From positions 1 through 13,000 of the forward strand of contig JBBCJM010000213.1 in assembly GCA_037190175.1 (NCBI GenBank): DNA of 13,000 nucleotides, read 5' to 3'. This DNA is from JBBCJM01 sp037190175 (lineage in GTDB: Bacteria; Pseudomonadota; Alphaproteobacteria; Rhodobacterales; Rhodobacteraceae). This document shows positions 6,352-13,000 of the stretch, one piece after another; within the stretch, counting starts at the first letter, position 1; every line of letters starts with the position of its first letter. Position numbers and translations under genes: made by a program. The notes under the pieces were generated by a model. The model had not been told where the DNA came from. It was given only the letters and a program-made list of their open reading frames with translations, and did no database searches.

Positions 6352-6906
6352 ATGGCAGAGACCATGCCCCGCCTGATCCTGCTGAACAAACCCTTCGACG
6401 TGCTCTGCCAGTTCTCGGGCGGGGGCCGGACGCTGGCCGATCACGTGCCCGTGCCCGGCGTCTATCCCGCCGGGCGGCTGGACCGCGACAGCGAGGGGCT
6501 GGTGATCCTGACCGACGACGGGCGGTTGCAGGCGCGGATCGCCGACCCGCGGCACAAGATGGCCAAGGTCTATTGGGCGCAGGTGGAGGGGGTGCCGTCG
6601 GAGGAAGCCTTGCAGGCCCTGCGGCGGGGCGTGGTGCTGAAGGACGGCCCCACCCGGCCCGCCTCGGCCCGGCTGATCCCCCAGCCGCCCGGCCTCTGGC
6701 CCCGCGACCCGCCGATCCGGGTGCGCAAGTCCATCCCCGACGCCTGGATCGAGCTGACCCTGCGCGAGGGCCGCAACCGGCAGGTCCGCCGGATGACCGC
6801 CGCGGTGGGCCACCCCACCCTGCGGCTGATCCGCTGGCGGGTGGGCGAGTGGAGCCTCGACGGCCTCGGCCCCGGCGAATGGCGCGAGGTTCAGTCGCCC
6901 GCGTAG
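6352..6906 (+). CDS. rluE: 23S rRNA pseudouridine synthase, RluE-like
   Basis: A 184-residue RsuA/RluB/E/F-type pseudouridine synthase. The catalytic motif GRLDRDSEGLVILT is intact at residues 41-54 with the nucleophilic Asp at 44, and the C-terminal LREGRNRQVRRMTAAVGHPTLRLIR is the second family signature. There is no N-terminal S4 domain: the protein starts directly with LILLNKPFDVLCQFS. This short form fits RluE, which modifies U2457 in E. coli 23S rRNA; exact target assignment is by analogy. ATG 6352 gives MAETMPRL; an alternative ATG at 6364 gives MPRLILLNKPF, and neither has a strong ribosome site. The 3' end overlaps the convergent glycosylase gene by 16 bases. Confidence 0.92.
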   Translation: MAETMPRLILLNKPFDVLCQFSGGGRTLADHVPVPGVYPAGRLDRDSEGLVILTDDGRLQARIADPRHKMAKVYWAQVEGVPSEEALQALRRGVVLKDGPTRPASARLIPQPPGLWPRDPPIRVRKSIPDAWIELTLREGRNRQVRRMTAAVGHPTLRLIRWRVGEWSLDGLGPGEWREVQSPA

Positions 6907-7601
6907 TGCTGCAGAACCTCCACGGGGCGGTTCTCGCCGGTCGACATGGCCATGATCCGCGACAGATGCACGTAGGGCAGCCCGGTCTCGGCCCGCCAGT
7001 CGTTCATCTGGGCCTGGATCGCGGCGAGGTCCTTCTTCGAGGTCGGGTTCCCGGCGATCTCCAGCACCTCGCGCAGGGTCGCCACCACGTCGGAGGACAG
7101 CACATAGGTGTCCCAGCCCAGCCAGCGCAAAAGGTAGCGGGCGGTATTGCCGCCCAGCCGGCTGCCGTGTTTCGCCAGATAGGCGGTCAGCCCGGCCTGG
7201 TCGTCCGCCGGCCATTCGGCGAGGAAGCGGCCGAATCCCCCGTGCTCGGCCGAGACCCGGGCCACGAATTCGGCATTTTCGCGCACGGCGCGGATGTTCT
7301 GCGGGTTCCTCACGATGCGGCGATCCCCGGCGAGATCGTGCCAGAACTCGTCGGGCTGGAAGTTCAGCCGGCCGGGATCGAAGCCCAGGAAGGCCGCCTC
7401 GAACCCCGCCCATTTCGCCTCGATCACCGACCAGGCGAAGCCGGCGGAGAAGATGCGCTGCGCCATCACCGCCAGCACCCGGTCGTCCGGGGTCGCGGCC
7501 AGCGCGGCATTGTCGGGCACCGGGCCCAGCAGGGCGGCCAAAGCCTTGTCGCCCCCCTTGCGGGCGGCGGCGCGGGCGCGGATTTCTGCGAAGGATGTCA
7601 T
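6891..7601 (-). CDS. Tag-related DNA glycosylase (DNA-3-methyladenine glycosylase I family)
   Basis: A 236-residue base-excision repair-type protein. SAGFAWSVIEAKWAGFEAAFLGFDP (residues 52-76) lines up with the AGLSW...F..FDP core of E. coli Tag, and IVRNPQNIRAVRENA with its IIRHRGKIQAI. A helix-hairpin-helix-like stretch, LGGNTARYLLRWLGWDTYVLSSDVV (149-173), ends in an Asp (D171). However, the protein has no cysteine at all, so Tag's zinc snap (C4, H17, H175, C179) is absent, and my alignment puts R49 where Tag has its base-contacting E38. Family membership is good; removal of 3-methyladenine specifically is not established. Its ATG lies 4 bases after the bolA stop, so the two genes are cotranscribed. 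Confidence 0.8.
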   Translation of the reverse strand: MTSFAEIRARAAARKGGDKALAALLGPVPDNAALAATPDDRVLAVMAQRIFSAGFAWSVIEAKWAGFEAAFLGFDPGRLNFQPDEFWHDLAGDRRIVRNPQNIRAVRENAEFVARVSAEHGGFGRFLAEWPADDQAGLTAYLAKHGSRLGGNTARYLLRWLGWDTYVLSSDVVATLREVLEIAGNPTSKKDLAAIQAQMNDWRAETGLPYVHLSRIMAMSTGENRPVEVLQHYAGD

Positions 7602-7605
7602 GGCC

Positions 7606-7860
7606 CTACCCCAGGTCCAGCGCCAGCGCGTGGATGCGCGTGTTCAGATCCCCCAGCGCGGCATGGACCGCCCGGTGCCGCTGCACCCGGCCCATCGCGG
7701 CAAGCCGCTCGGCCCGCAGCAGCACGGTGAAATGGCTCTCGCCCGAGCCGTCGTCGCCCGCGTGCCCGGCATGGCGGTGGCTGTCGTTCACCACCTCCAG
7801 CCGCTCCGGCGCGAAGGCCGCGGTCAGCCGCGCCTTGATTTCCGCCTCGACCGTTCCCAT
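7606..7860 (-). CDS. bolA: BolA family protein
   Basis: An 84-residue BolA-like protein. The family core is complete: VVNDSHRHAGHAG (residues 23-35), GESHFTVLL (40-48), RHRAVHAALG (61-70) and IHALAL at the end. BolA proteins pair with monothiol glutaredoxins to handle [2Fe-2S] clusters and affect cell shape and stress responses. No glutaredoxin gene is in the window. I start at ATG 7860, where MGTVEAEIKARL begins and GGAAGGGGG (7867-7875) is well placed; an in-frame ATG at 7917 would add 19 residues running through the J-domain gene's promoter gap. It heads a two-gene minus-strand unit with the glycosylase and is divergent from the J-domain gene. Confidence 0.95.
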   Translation of the reverse strand: MGTVEAEIKARLTAAFAPERLEVVNDSHRHAGHAGDDGSGESHFTVLLRAERLAAMGRVQRHRAVHAALGDLNTRIHALALDLG

Positions 7861-7928
7861 CTGCCGCCCCCTTCCATCCGCCGCCCCATGACCTAAACTC
7901 CCCCGTCCGAGTCGCAAAGGCCGTGTTC
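7861..7928. promoter_or_regulatory. Divergent promoter gap between bolA and the J-domain gene
   Basis: Only 68 bases separate the two divergent starts, so the promoters must overlap or sit back to back. A TAAACT at 7894-7899 could be a -10 box for the rightward gene, and AAAGG at 7916-7920 its ribosome site. No symmetric operator is evident. Assignment rests on gene orientation. Confidence 0.35.
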
Positions 7929-8558
7929 ATGACCAACCGCCCCCCGTTCGATTTCGACATGCGCGTCGCCGCCGACAAGAAGCGGCGCAAGGCCGGCCGG
8001 CCGGGGCTGGCCAGCCGGGCGCAGGCGACCGACCGGGTGTGCGATTTCCAGGGCTGCCAGCAGCCGGGCGAGTTCCGCGCCCCCCGCAGCCCCGAACGGC
8101 TGGACGAGTATTTCTGGTTCTGCAAGGACCATATCCGCGAGTACAACCTGAAGTGGAACTATTTCCAGGGCACCACGGACGAGGAGTTCCGCGCGTTCCT
8201 GGAGCGGGATCGGGTCTGGGGCCGGGCGACGCAGCCCTTCGGCACGGGCAAGCCCGACGAGGGGCGGGCCTGGGCGCGGATGGGGGTGACCGATCCGATG
8301 GGGCTCTTGGGCGAACGCGCCACCCGCAACCCCGCCGCTGCCCCCGCCCGCAAGCTGCCCCCGGCCGAGCGCAAGGCGCTGGAGATCCTCGACGCCCGCG
8401 ACACCTGGACCCGCACCGAAATCCGCAAGCAGTACAAGAGCTTGGTCAAGGACCTGCACCCCGACATGAACGGCGGCGACCGCCGCGACGAGGACAGGTT
8501 GCAGGAGGTGGTCTGGGCCTGGGACCAGCTGAAGGACAGCCGGTTCTTCAAGGACTGA
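7929..8558 (+). CDS. J-domain (DnaJ-like) protein with an N-terminal Cys/His cluster
   Basis: A 209-residue protein with a C-terminal J-domain (about residues 145-209): the helix IRKQYKSLVKDLHPDMNGGDR carries the HPD triad at 177-179 that stimulates DnaK-type chaperones. The N-terminal half has C38-x4-C43 and FWFC65-K-D-H68, a possible Cys3His metal site, followed by a conserved-looking aromatic patch (EYNLKWNYF). A basic, Arg/Lys-rich segment at 17-24 precedes it. There is no G/F-rich region or classic DnaJ zinc domain, so it is a specialised J protein whose client is unknown. ATG 7929 is preferred: AAAGG lies 8 bases upstream, whereas GTG 7923 is too close. Similar J-domain genes next to bolA are, as I recall, common in Rhodobacterales. 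Confidence 0.9.
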   Translation: MTNRPPFDFDMRVAADKKRRKAGRPGLASRAQATDRVCDFQGCQQPGEFRAPRSPERLDEYFWFCKDHIREYNLKWNYFQGTTDEEFRAFLERDRVWGRATQPFGTGKPDEGRAWARMGVTDPMGLLGERATRNPAAAPARKLPPAERKALEILDARDTWTRTEIRKQYKSLVKDLHPDMNGGDRRDEDRLQEVVWAWDQLKDSRFFKD

Positions 8559-8578
8559 GCGCCTTCCGCGGCAGCAGC

Positions 8579-9673
8579 CTAGCGGAACAGCACCAGCGCG
8601 CCGGGCGACCAGGCCACCCGGGTGCGGGCGCCGCGGTCCAGCACGGGGCGGCCGAAGACGTTGCGCATGGAAAGCCGCATCGGCGTCTCGGTGCCGTCCA
8701 GCTTCACGTCGTAATAGGTCATGTCGCCGTAGTAGACGACCTCCTCCACCGTGCCCTCGCTCTCGCGGTCGGCGGTCTGCTGGCCGTCGAACAGGATGGT
8801 CATCGTCTCGGGCCGCAGGCCGATGCTGGCGCCCTCGCCGTTGCCCTGCCCCATCGCCTGCCCGGCGTCCAGCGTGACGCGGCCGAAGCCCTGCGCCTCG
8901 GCCTCCACCCGGCCGCCGGTCTCGGACAGGATCCGCGCCGGCAGGAAGTTCATCGTGCCGATGAAGTCGGCCACCTGGCGGCTGTTCGGGCGGCGGTAGA
9001 GCGTCTCGGGGTCGGCCAGTTGGGCGATCTCGCCCTCGAACATCACCGCGATGCGGTCCGACATCACCAGCGCCTCTTCCTGGTCATGCGTGACCAGCAC
9101 GAAGGTGATGCCGACCTGCCGTTGCAGGCGGATCAGCTCCACCTGCATCTGCTCGCGCATCTTCTTGTCCAGCGCCGAGAGCGGCTCGTCCAGCAGCAGC
9201 ACCTTGGGCTTCAGGATCAGCGCGCGGGCCAGCGCCACCCGCTGGCGCTGCCCGCCGGAGAGCGCGTGCGCCGCGCGCTTGCCGAAGCCCTTGAGCCCCA
9301 CCATCTCCAGCGCCTCGGCCACCGCCGCGGCCTTCTCGGCGGCCGAGCGGGGGTCGCGGCGCAGGCCGAAGCCCACGTTCTGCTCCACCGTCAGGTGCGG
9401 GAAGATGGCGTAGGACTGGAACACCATGTTGGTCGGCCGGTGGTTGGCGGGCACCCCCGCCATGTTCCGCCCGTCGATCATCACCGCGCCCGAGGAGATG
9501 TCCTCGAACCCCGCGATGGTGCGCAGAAGCGTGGTCTTGCCGCAGCCCGAGGGGCCCAGCAGCGAGAAGAACTCCCCCTCGCGGATTGTGGCGGTGATCC
9601 CCCGCAGCGCGTGATATTCGCCGTAGTACTTGTGCACGTCCTGGAACGCGATCATCACGGGTTTGTCGTTCAC
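8579..9673 (-). CDS. Polyamine-type ABC importer, ATP-binding subunit (PotA-like)
   Basis: A 364-residue ATPase powering the two permeases encoded upstream. Walker A is GPSGCGKT at 40-47, Q-loop Q86, signature LSGGQ 138-142, Walker B VLLLDEP 158-164, D-loop SALD 166-169 and switch His196. All are intact. The C-terminal ~100 residues form the TOBE-type regulatory domain seen in spermidine/putrescine and iron-type importers (SIGLRPETMTI, VEEVVYYGDMTYYDVKL). The start is GTG 9673, whose GTGA overlaps the permease stop; GGAGGG lies upstream on this strand. It is last of three genes, unlike the E. coli potABCD order. Only 20 bases separate its stop from that of the convergent J-domain gene. Confidence 0.94.
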   Translation of the reverse strand: MNDKPVMIAFQDVHKYYGEYHALRGITATIREGEFFSLLGPSGCGKTTLLRTIAGFEDISSGAVMIDGRNMAGVPANHRPTNMVFQSYAIFPHLTVEQNVGFGLRRDPRSAAEKAAAVAEALEMVGLKGFGKRAAHALSGGQRQRVALARALILKPKVLLLDEPLSALDKKMREQMQVELIRLQRQVGITFVLVTHDQEEALVMSDRIAVMFEGEIAQLADPETLYRRPNSRQVADFIGTMNFLPARILSETGGRVEAEAQGFGRVTLDAGQAMGQGNGEGASIGLRPETMTILFDGQQTADRESEGTVEEVVYYGDMTYYDVKLDGTETPMRLSMRNVFGRPVLDRGARTRVAWSPGALVLFR

Positions 9674-10476
9674 AGGAACCCTCCGGTATCCTTGCCGCCC
9701 GCCCGCGCGATCCCGCGGCGGCGATAGATTTCAGCGATCGAGAGCAGCACCACCGACAGCGCCACCAGCACCGTGCCCAGCGCCATCACCGCCGGCACGT
9801 TGGCCGGAAAGCGGAACTGCCCGTAGATATAGACCGACAGCAGCGTCTCGGTGCCGGCCAGGAAATAGGCCACGATGAATTCGTCGAGGCTGATGGTGAA
9901 GCAGATCAAGAGCGACGAGATGATCCCCGGCATCACCAGCGGCAGGATGATGAGGCGGAAGGCCGAGGCCGGCGTCTCGCCCAGGTCGAAGGCCGCCTCC
10001 TCCAGCGAGCGGTCGAGGCTCTGGAAGGCCGAGGAGAGGATCGCCACCGCGAAGGGCGTGGTCAGCAGCACATGACCCAGAATCACGGTGAAGATCGAGA
10101 GCTTCACCCCCACCGCCAGCAGCACGACCAGCAGCGACATGGCCACAATCATCTCGGGCATCACCAGCGGCAGCATGATCAGCCCCATCACCGGCCCCTT
10201 GCCGGGAAAGCCGAACCGGGTGCTGGCGCGGGCGGCCAAGAGGCCCAGGCAGGTGGCGATGATCGAGACCGAGCCCGAGACCAGCAGCGAGTTCTGCAGC
10301 GCGTTCCACATCGGCCGGTCGTTCCACATCCGCTCGAACCAGCCGAAGGTGAAGCCCTGCAGCGGGAAGGCGATGATGGTGCCGTTGTTGAAGGCGAAGA
10401 CCGGCAACAGGAAGATCGGCGCGTAGAGGAAGATCAGATACGCCACCGCATAGATCGTCAGCCCCGACCCCTTCAT
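9670..10476 (-). CDS. Polyamine-type ABC importer, second permease (PotC-like)
   Basis: A 268-residue inner-membrane permease with six predicted hydrophobic helices, starting with AVAYLIFLYAPIFLLPVFAF. The cytoplasmic EAA loop that docks on the ATPase is EEAAFDLGETPASAFRLIILPLVMPGI (from residue 159). The following SLDEFIVAYFLAG matches the PotC/PotI type rather than sugar permeases. The ATG overlaps the previous permease's TGA by 4 bases and its own stop overlaps the ATPase start, so the three proteins are translated together. The substrate is probably a polyamine or related cationic or small organic molecule; this is family inference. Confidence 0.93.
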   Translation of the reverse strand: MKGSGLTIYAVAYLIFLYAPIFLLPVFAFNNGTIIAFPLQGFTFGWFERMWNDRPMWNALQNSLLVSGSVSIIATCLGLLAARASTRFGFPGKGPVMGLIMLPLVMPEMIVAMSLLVVLLAVGVKLSIFTVILGHVLLTTPFAVAILSSAFQSLDRSLEEAAFDLGETPASAFRLIILPLVMPGIISSLLICFTISLDEFIVAYFLAGTETLLSVYIYGQFRFPANVPAVMALGTVLVALSVVLLSIAEIYRRRGIARAGGKDTGGFL

Positions 10477-11378
10477 CGCCCGGTCCCCCGCAGGAAGCGC
10501 CGGTTGAAGAACAGGAACACCAGCGTGATCACGGCTACGATGAACATGGCCGAGACGGCCAGCGCCGAGCCCAGCGCGCGGTTGTTGAGCTTCAGCATCT
10601 GCACTTCGATCGTGTTGGCGATCATCGGGAACTTGCCGCCGCCGATCAGGTCGGGCGTCACATAGTCGCCCACGGTGGGGATGAAGACGATCATCACCGC
10701 GGCGATCACCCCGGGCATCGAGAGCGGCAGGGTCACGCGCAGGAAGGTCATCAGCTTCGATTCACCCAGGTCCTGCCCCGCCTCCAGCAGCGGCCGCTCG
10801 ATCTTCTCCAGCGCCACGAAGATCGGCAGGATGGCGAAGGGGGCATAGGCATGCGCCAGCGTCACGGTGATCGCGGCACCCGCGTTGGTCATGAAGGACA
10901 TCGGCTCCGACAGGATGCCCACCTGCTCCAGCCCCGAGGAGAGCACGCCGTTGTAGCCCAGCACCACCTTCCACAGGAACACCCGGATCAGATAGCTGGT
11001 CCAGAACGGGATGGTGATGAGGAAGAGCCACAGCGACTTCTTCGAGGGCGCCACGTGGAAGCTGACGAAATAGGCCACCGGATAGGCCAGGATCACCGTG
11101 ACCAGCGTCACCGACATCGACACGCTGAGCGAACGCAGCATCAGCAGGCGGTAAATCTCGTTCGACCAGACCTCGGCATAGTTGCCGAGCGTCAGGTCGG
11201 GCAGCACCACCCGCAGCCCGGCCGCGTTGCGTCCGTCGGTCAGCACCGAGAAGAGGAGCACGGTGAAGAGCGGGACCGCCAGCAGCAGGATGACATAGGC
11301 GGCAGGGGCGCCGATCAGGGCAAGGCCGGTCGCGGCCTCGGAGCGGCGGAACCGCTCCCACGCTGTGGTCTCTGCCAT
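10473..11378 (-). CDS. Polyamine-type ABC importer, first permease (PotB-like)
   Basis: A 301-residue inner-membrane permease, first gene of the importer unit. A short cytoplasmic N-terminus precedes helix 1 (about residues 18-46). The large periplasmic loop LTDGRNAAGLRVVLPDLTLGNYAEVW is typical of PotB/PotH, and the EAA loop is LLEAGQDLGES at 197-207. The stretch IPTVGDYVTPDLIGGGKFPMIANTIEVQ closely resembles the corresponding PotB segment, the best evidence for polyamine-type substrate. No PotD-like binding protein gene is in the window, although these importers need one; it is likely encoded elsewhere. Transcription would start within the 198-bp gap upstream, close to the REP-like cluster. 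Confidence 0.93.
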   Translation of the reverse strand: MAETTAWERFRRSEAATGLALIGAPAAYVILLLAVPLFTVLLFSVLTDGRNAAGLRVVLPDLTLGNYAEVWSNEIYRLLMLRSLSVSMSVTLVTVILAYPVAYFVSFHVAPSKKSLWLFLITIPFWTSYLIRVFLWKVVLGYNGVLSSGLEQVGILSEPMSFMTNAGAAITVTLAHAYAPFAILPIFVALEKIERPLLEAGQDLGESKLMTFLRVTLPLSMPGVIAAVMIVFIPTVGDYVTPDLIGGGKFPMIANTIEVQMLKLNNRALGSALAVSAMFIVAVITLVFLFFNRRFLRGTGR

Positions 11379-11450
11379 CCCTGTCCCTGTTCGTTCGGTC
11401 CCCGCAAATTTCTGGCACAGCGTGTCGGGCCTGAAAAGCCCTCATGCGCG

Positions 11451-11503
11451 TGAACCCCGCCGCTTGCACCGGGCGGGGGTGGCGGGGTGAACTCCCCGCC
11501 ACC
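11451..11503. repeat. REP-like palindromic units, partial copy plus one full unit
   Basis: A half unit TGAACCCCGCC (11451-11461) is followed by a full hairpin: GGTGGCGGGG (11478-11487), loop TGAACT, CCCCGCCACC (11494-11503), with perfect 10-bp arms. The half unit can also pair, CCCCGCC (11455-11461) with GGCGGGG (11472-11478). The shared GGCGGGGTGAAC sequence ties these to the larger palindrome just to the right. They lie in the leader region of the permease unit on the minus strand. Confidence 0.7.
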
Positions 11504-11514
11504 TGCGCCAGAAC

Positions 11515-11563
11515 GGCGGGGTGAACCCCGCCCTACGGCCGGTAGGGCGGGATTCATCCCGCC
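11515..11563. repeat. 49-bp composite REP-like palindrome (two inverted units)
   Basis: Two hairpin units face each other: GGCGGGG-TGAA-CCCCGCC (11515-11532) and GGCGGGA-TTCA-TCCCGCC (11546-11563), joined by CTACGGCCGGTAG. The second unit is the reverse complement of the first with two compensated changes, so the whole 49 bases is one nearly perfect palindrome centred at 11539. This paired, opposed arrangement is that of REP/BIME elements. It begins 13 bases after the stop codon of the small minus-strand gene and could end or stabilise that transcript. Confidence 0.75.
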
Positions 11564-11576
11564 ACATGTCCCCGGA

Positions 11577-11834
11577 TCAGCCCGCGATGCGTTCGACCGG
11601 GATCGCGCGCTTCTTCAGCTCGGCCATCAGCGCGGGGACGACGCGCAGCGCGCCCACCGCCTCGGACAGCGCGTCGGCCAGCCGGTCCTCGTCCACGCCC
11701 GCGTCTTCCACCCGCCAGACCATGCGGCGGCTGACGCCATCGTCATAGACCACCTCCATCCGCCCGTTGCGGGCGCGGCGGAAGCCGAGGAAATCCGCGC
11801 CGCCGTTGGGCGCGTGAAAGCCGGAATGTGCCAT
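11577..11834 (-). CDS. Small protein of unknown function (85 residues)
   Basis: A complete 85-residue soluble protein I do not recognise. It has a short beta-rich start (GGADFLGFRRARNGRMEVVYDDGVSRRMVWRVED) followed by a predicted helical, Leu/Ala-rich half (DEDRLADALSEAVGALRVVPALMAELKKR). There is no signal peptide, cysteine or membrane segment. The ATG at 11834 has AAGGGG about 10 bases upstream on this strand. It lies 123 bases after the aminotransferase stop and may have its own promoter there. Codon use matches the neighbours, and the reading is much more protein-like than the overlapping frames, so I think it is real. No function is proposed. Confidence 0.65.
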   Translation of the reverse strand: MAHSGFHAPNGGADFLGFRRARNGRMEVVYDDGVSRRMVWRVEDAGVDEDRLADALSEAVGALRVVPALMAELKKRAIPVERIAG

Positions 11835-11869
11835 GGGACTTCGCCCCTTTTGTGCTGCTCTGGTCCGCA

Positions 11870-11898
11870 GAGTGGCGAGCCTGCGGGCAATGCGTCAA
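11870..11898 (-). promoter_or_regulatory. Possible promoter for the 85-residue protein gene
   Basis: On the minus strand TTGACG (11893-11898) is a good -35 hexamer, with CCACTC (11870-11875) 17 bases further as a poor -10. The start codon is 36 bases downstream. Weak -10 boxes are common in Rhodobacterales, but the call rests mainly on the -35. Confidence 0.3.
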
Positions 11899-11957
11899 GA
11901 ATCCCTTACCGGCCGGGGGTTTCCGCGGCGAAGTTTGAGTCCTCGGGGCAACAGGGG

Positions 11958-13000
11958 TCAGACGGCCAGTTCCGCCGGCGGGCGGCCCAGCAGGCGGCCC
12001 AGGGTGGCGCAGGCGGCCTCGGTCTCGGCCAGCGTCAGCTGCCCGTTCAGCGCCATGCGCACCGCATGGGGCGCCCGGCCGCCGATCAGCGCATATTCGT
12101 CGGCCGAGCGCACCAGCACCCCCTCGGCCTCGGCCATGCGGGCGAAGGTCGAGGCGCGCCAGCCCGAGGGCAGCCGCAGCCAGACGAAGGGCAGCCCCGG
12201 CTGCCAGGACAGGTCGAAGGCCCCCAGCAGGTTCACCACCGCCTGCAACTGCTCGGCATAGACCGCCGAGACCCGGGCGCGCAGCCGCTCCGCCTCGCCG
12301 GAGGCCAGCAGCGAGAGGCAGAGCTCCGACACCGGCAGGGGCAGCGCGAAGAAGGAATGCTGCGCGGTCAGCCGCCCGGCCCGGCCCATGCCGGCGGGGC
12401 AGATGATCCAGCCGAAGCGCAGCGCGGCCGAGACGGTCTTGGACAGGCTGCCGACATGCCAGGTGCGCTCCGGGGCCAGCGCCCGCACCGCGGGCAGGTC
12501 GGTGGCGGCGGGGGAATAGCAGTCGTCCTCGATCACCTGCAGGTCGTGCGCGCGCGCCAGCGCCGCGATCTCGGCCCGCCGCGCCTCGGGCATCTGCACC
12601 GCGGTGGGGTTCTGCGCCTCGGTGGTCAGGCACAGCACCTGCGCGGGCAGCCTGCGGCAGGCGGCGGCCAGCGCGTCGGGCCGCAGCCCGTACTGGTCGG
12701 TCTCCACCCCGTGCACCTCGGCGCGCACCAGCCGGGCGGCGTGGCGGAAGCCGGGATAGGCCAGGTCCTCGATCAGCACCCCCGGCCGCTCGCCCCGCAG
12801 CACGCAGGAGAGCGTCAGCGCCAGCGCGTTCTGCCCGCCATGGGTCAGCGCGATGTCCCCGGGGTCCACCGGCCCGAGGATCCGCCCCTCGACCCAGCGG
12901 GCGACGGCGGCGCGCAGCGGCACCTCGGCCGCCTGCGAGGGATAGTCGAGCCAGTCGCCCGACATGGCCTGCGCGATCTCGCGCAGCGCGCGGGCGATGG
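11958..13000 (-). CDS. PLP-dependent aminotransferase domain protein, probably MocR/GntR type (N-terminus outside window)
   Basis: A fold-type I PLP enzyme or regulator, running off the right edge. The frame is open past the ATG at 12965 to position 13000, and the residues before it (ARALREIAQA) read as normal protein, so that ATG is internal. Numbering from it, the substrate-like motif NPT is at 119-121, the cofactor-binding VIEDDCY at 144-150 and the Schiff-base lysine in SLSKTVSAALRFGW at K176. The ligand Arg lies in HAVRMALNG near the end. LDYPSQAAEVPLRAAVARWV corresponds to the G-x-PxLR-x-AIA segment that in MocR regulators follows the GntR DNA-binding domain. That domain would lie beyond the window, so a plain aminotransferase remains possible. 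Confidence 0.85.
   Translation of the reverse strand, partial: IARALREIAQAMSGDWLDYPSQAAEVPLRAAVARWVEGRILGPVDPGDIALTHGGQNALALTLSCVLRGERPGVLIEDLAYPGFRHAARLVRAEVHGVETDQYGLRPDALAAACRRLPAQVLCLTTEAQNPTAVQMPEARRAEIAALARAHDLQVIEDDCYSPAATDLPAVRALAPERTWHVGSLSKTVSAALRFGWIICPAGMGRAGRLTAQHSFFALPLPVSELCLSLLASGEAERLRARVSAVYAEQLQAVVNLLGAFDLSWQPGLPFVWLRLPSGWRASTFARMAEAEGVLVRSADEYALIGGRAPHAVRMALNGQLTLAETEAACATLGRLLGRPPAELAV

Noticed and set aside
8039..9727. 562-codon open frame crossing the J-domain gene and antisense to the ABC ATPase
   Set aside because: It overlaps two clearly real genes in another frame and its composition is low-complexity (Gly, Arg, His, Gln); a GC-rich shadow.
11838..11934. Inverted repeat ACTTCGCC (11838-11845) and GGCGAAGT (11927-11934)
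   Set aside because: Arms of 8 bases are 81 bases apart with no supporting structure or repeated copies; likely chance.

Overview
This 13 kb window is high-GC, densely packed bacterial chromosome with short intergenic gaps, frequent 4-bp ATGA/GTGA overlaps between same-strand genes, and gene content typical of Alphaproteobacteria. Enolase, the bolA/J-domain pair and the general protein style point to the Rhodobacterales (Rhodobacter/Paracoccus-like). This is inferred from protein style and gene neighbourhood; no rRNA or other strict marker is present. I see no tRNA, rRNA, CRISPR array, prophage, transposase or insertion sequence.

Layout, left to right. (1) 1-728: the 3' part of an MFS exporter gene, convergent with a LysR-type regulator gene (732-1631, minus). 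(2) 1746-3426: a three-gene rightward unit divergent from the LysR gene: a 59-residue rubredoxin, a cupin-fold protein, and a family-3 solute-binding-like protein with no signal peptide. (3) 3427-5288: a short regulatory region with a perfect LacI-type palindrome, then enolase, then a small exported protein of unknown function starting 2 bases after the enolase stop codon. (4) 5409-6906: a luciferase-like flavin oxidoreductase and an RluE-type 23S rRNA pseudouridine synthase. (5) 6891-7860, minus: bolA followed by a Tag-related DNA glycosylase, divergent from a J-domain protein with a Cys/His cluster (7929-8558). (6) 8579-11378, minus: a polyamine-type ABC importer (two permeases, then the ATPase, all joined by 4-bp overlaps) with no binding protein in the window. 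(7) 11451-11563: a cluster of REP-like GC palindromes. (8) 11577-13000, minus: a small unknown protein downstream of a PLP-dependent aminotransferase or MocR-type regulator that runs off the right edge.

Most of the window is ordinary metabolic and housekeeping DNA. The best candidate for something undescribed is the LysR / rubredoxin / cupin / cytoplasmic binding-protein-like unit at 732-3426: an electron carrier, a probable metal-binding cupin and a small-molecule-binding fold that appears to stay in the cytoplasm, under one divergent regulator. Its function cannot be read from the sequence. Secondary points are the operator-like palindrome ahead of enolase, the REP-like cluster, the J-domain protein's possible metal site, and a glycosylase lacking the zinc ligands and base-contacting Glu of classical Tag.
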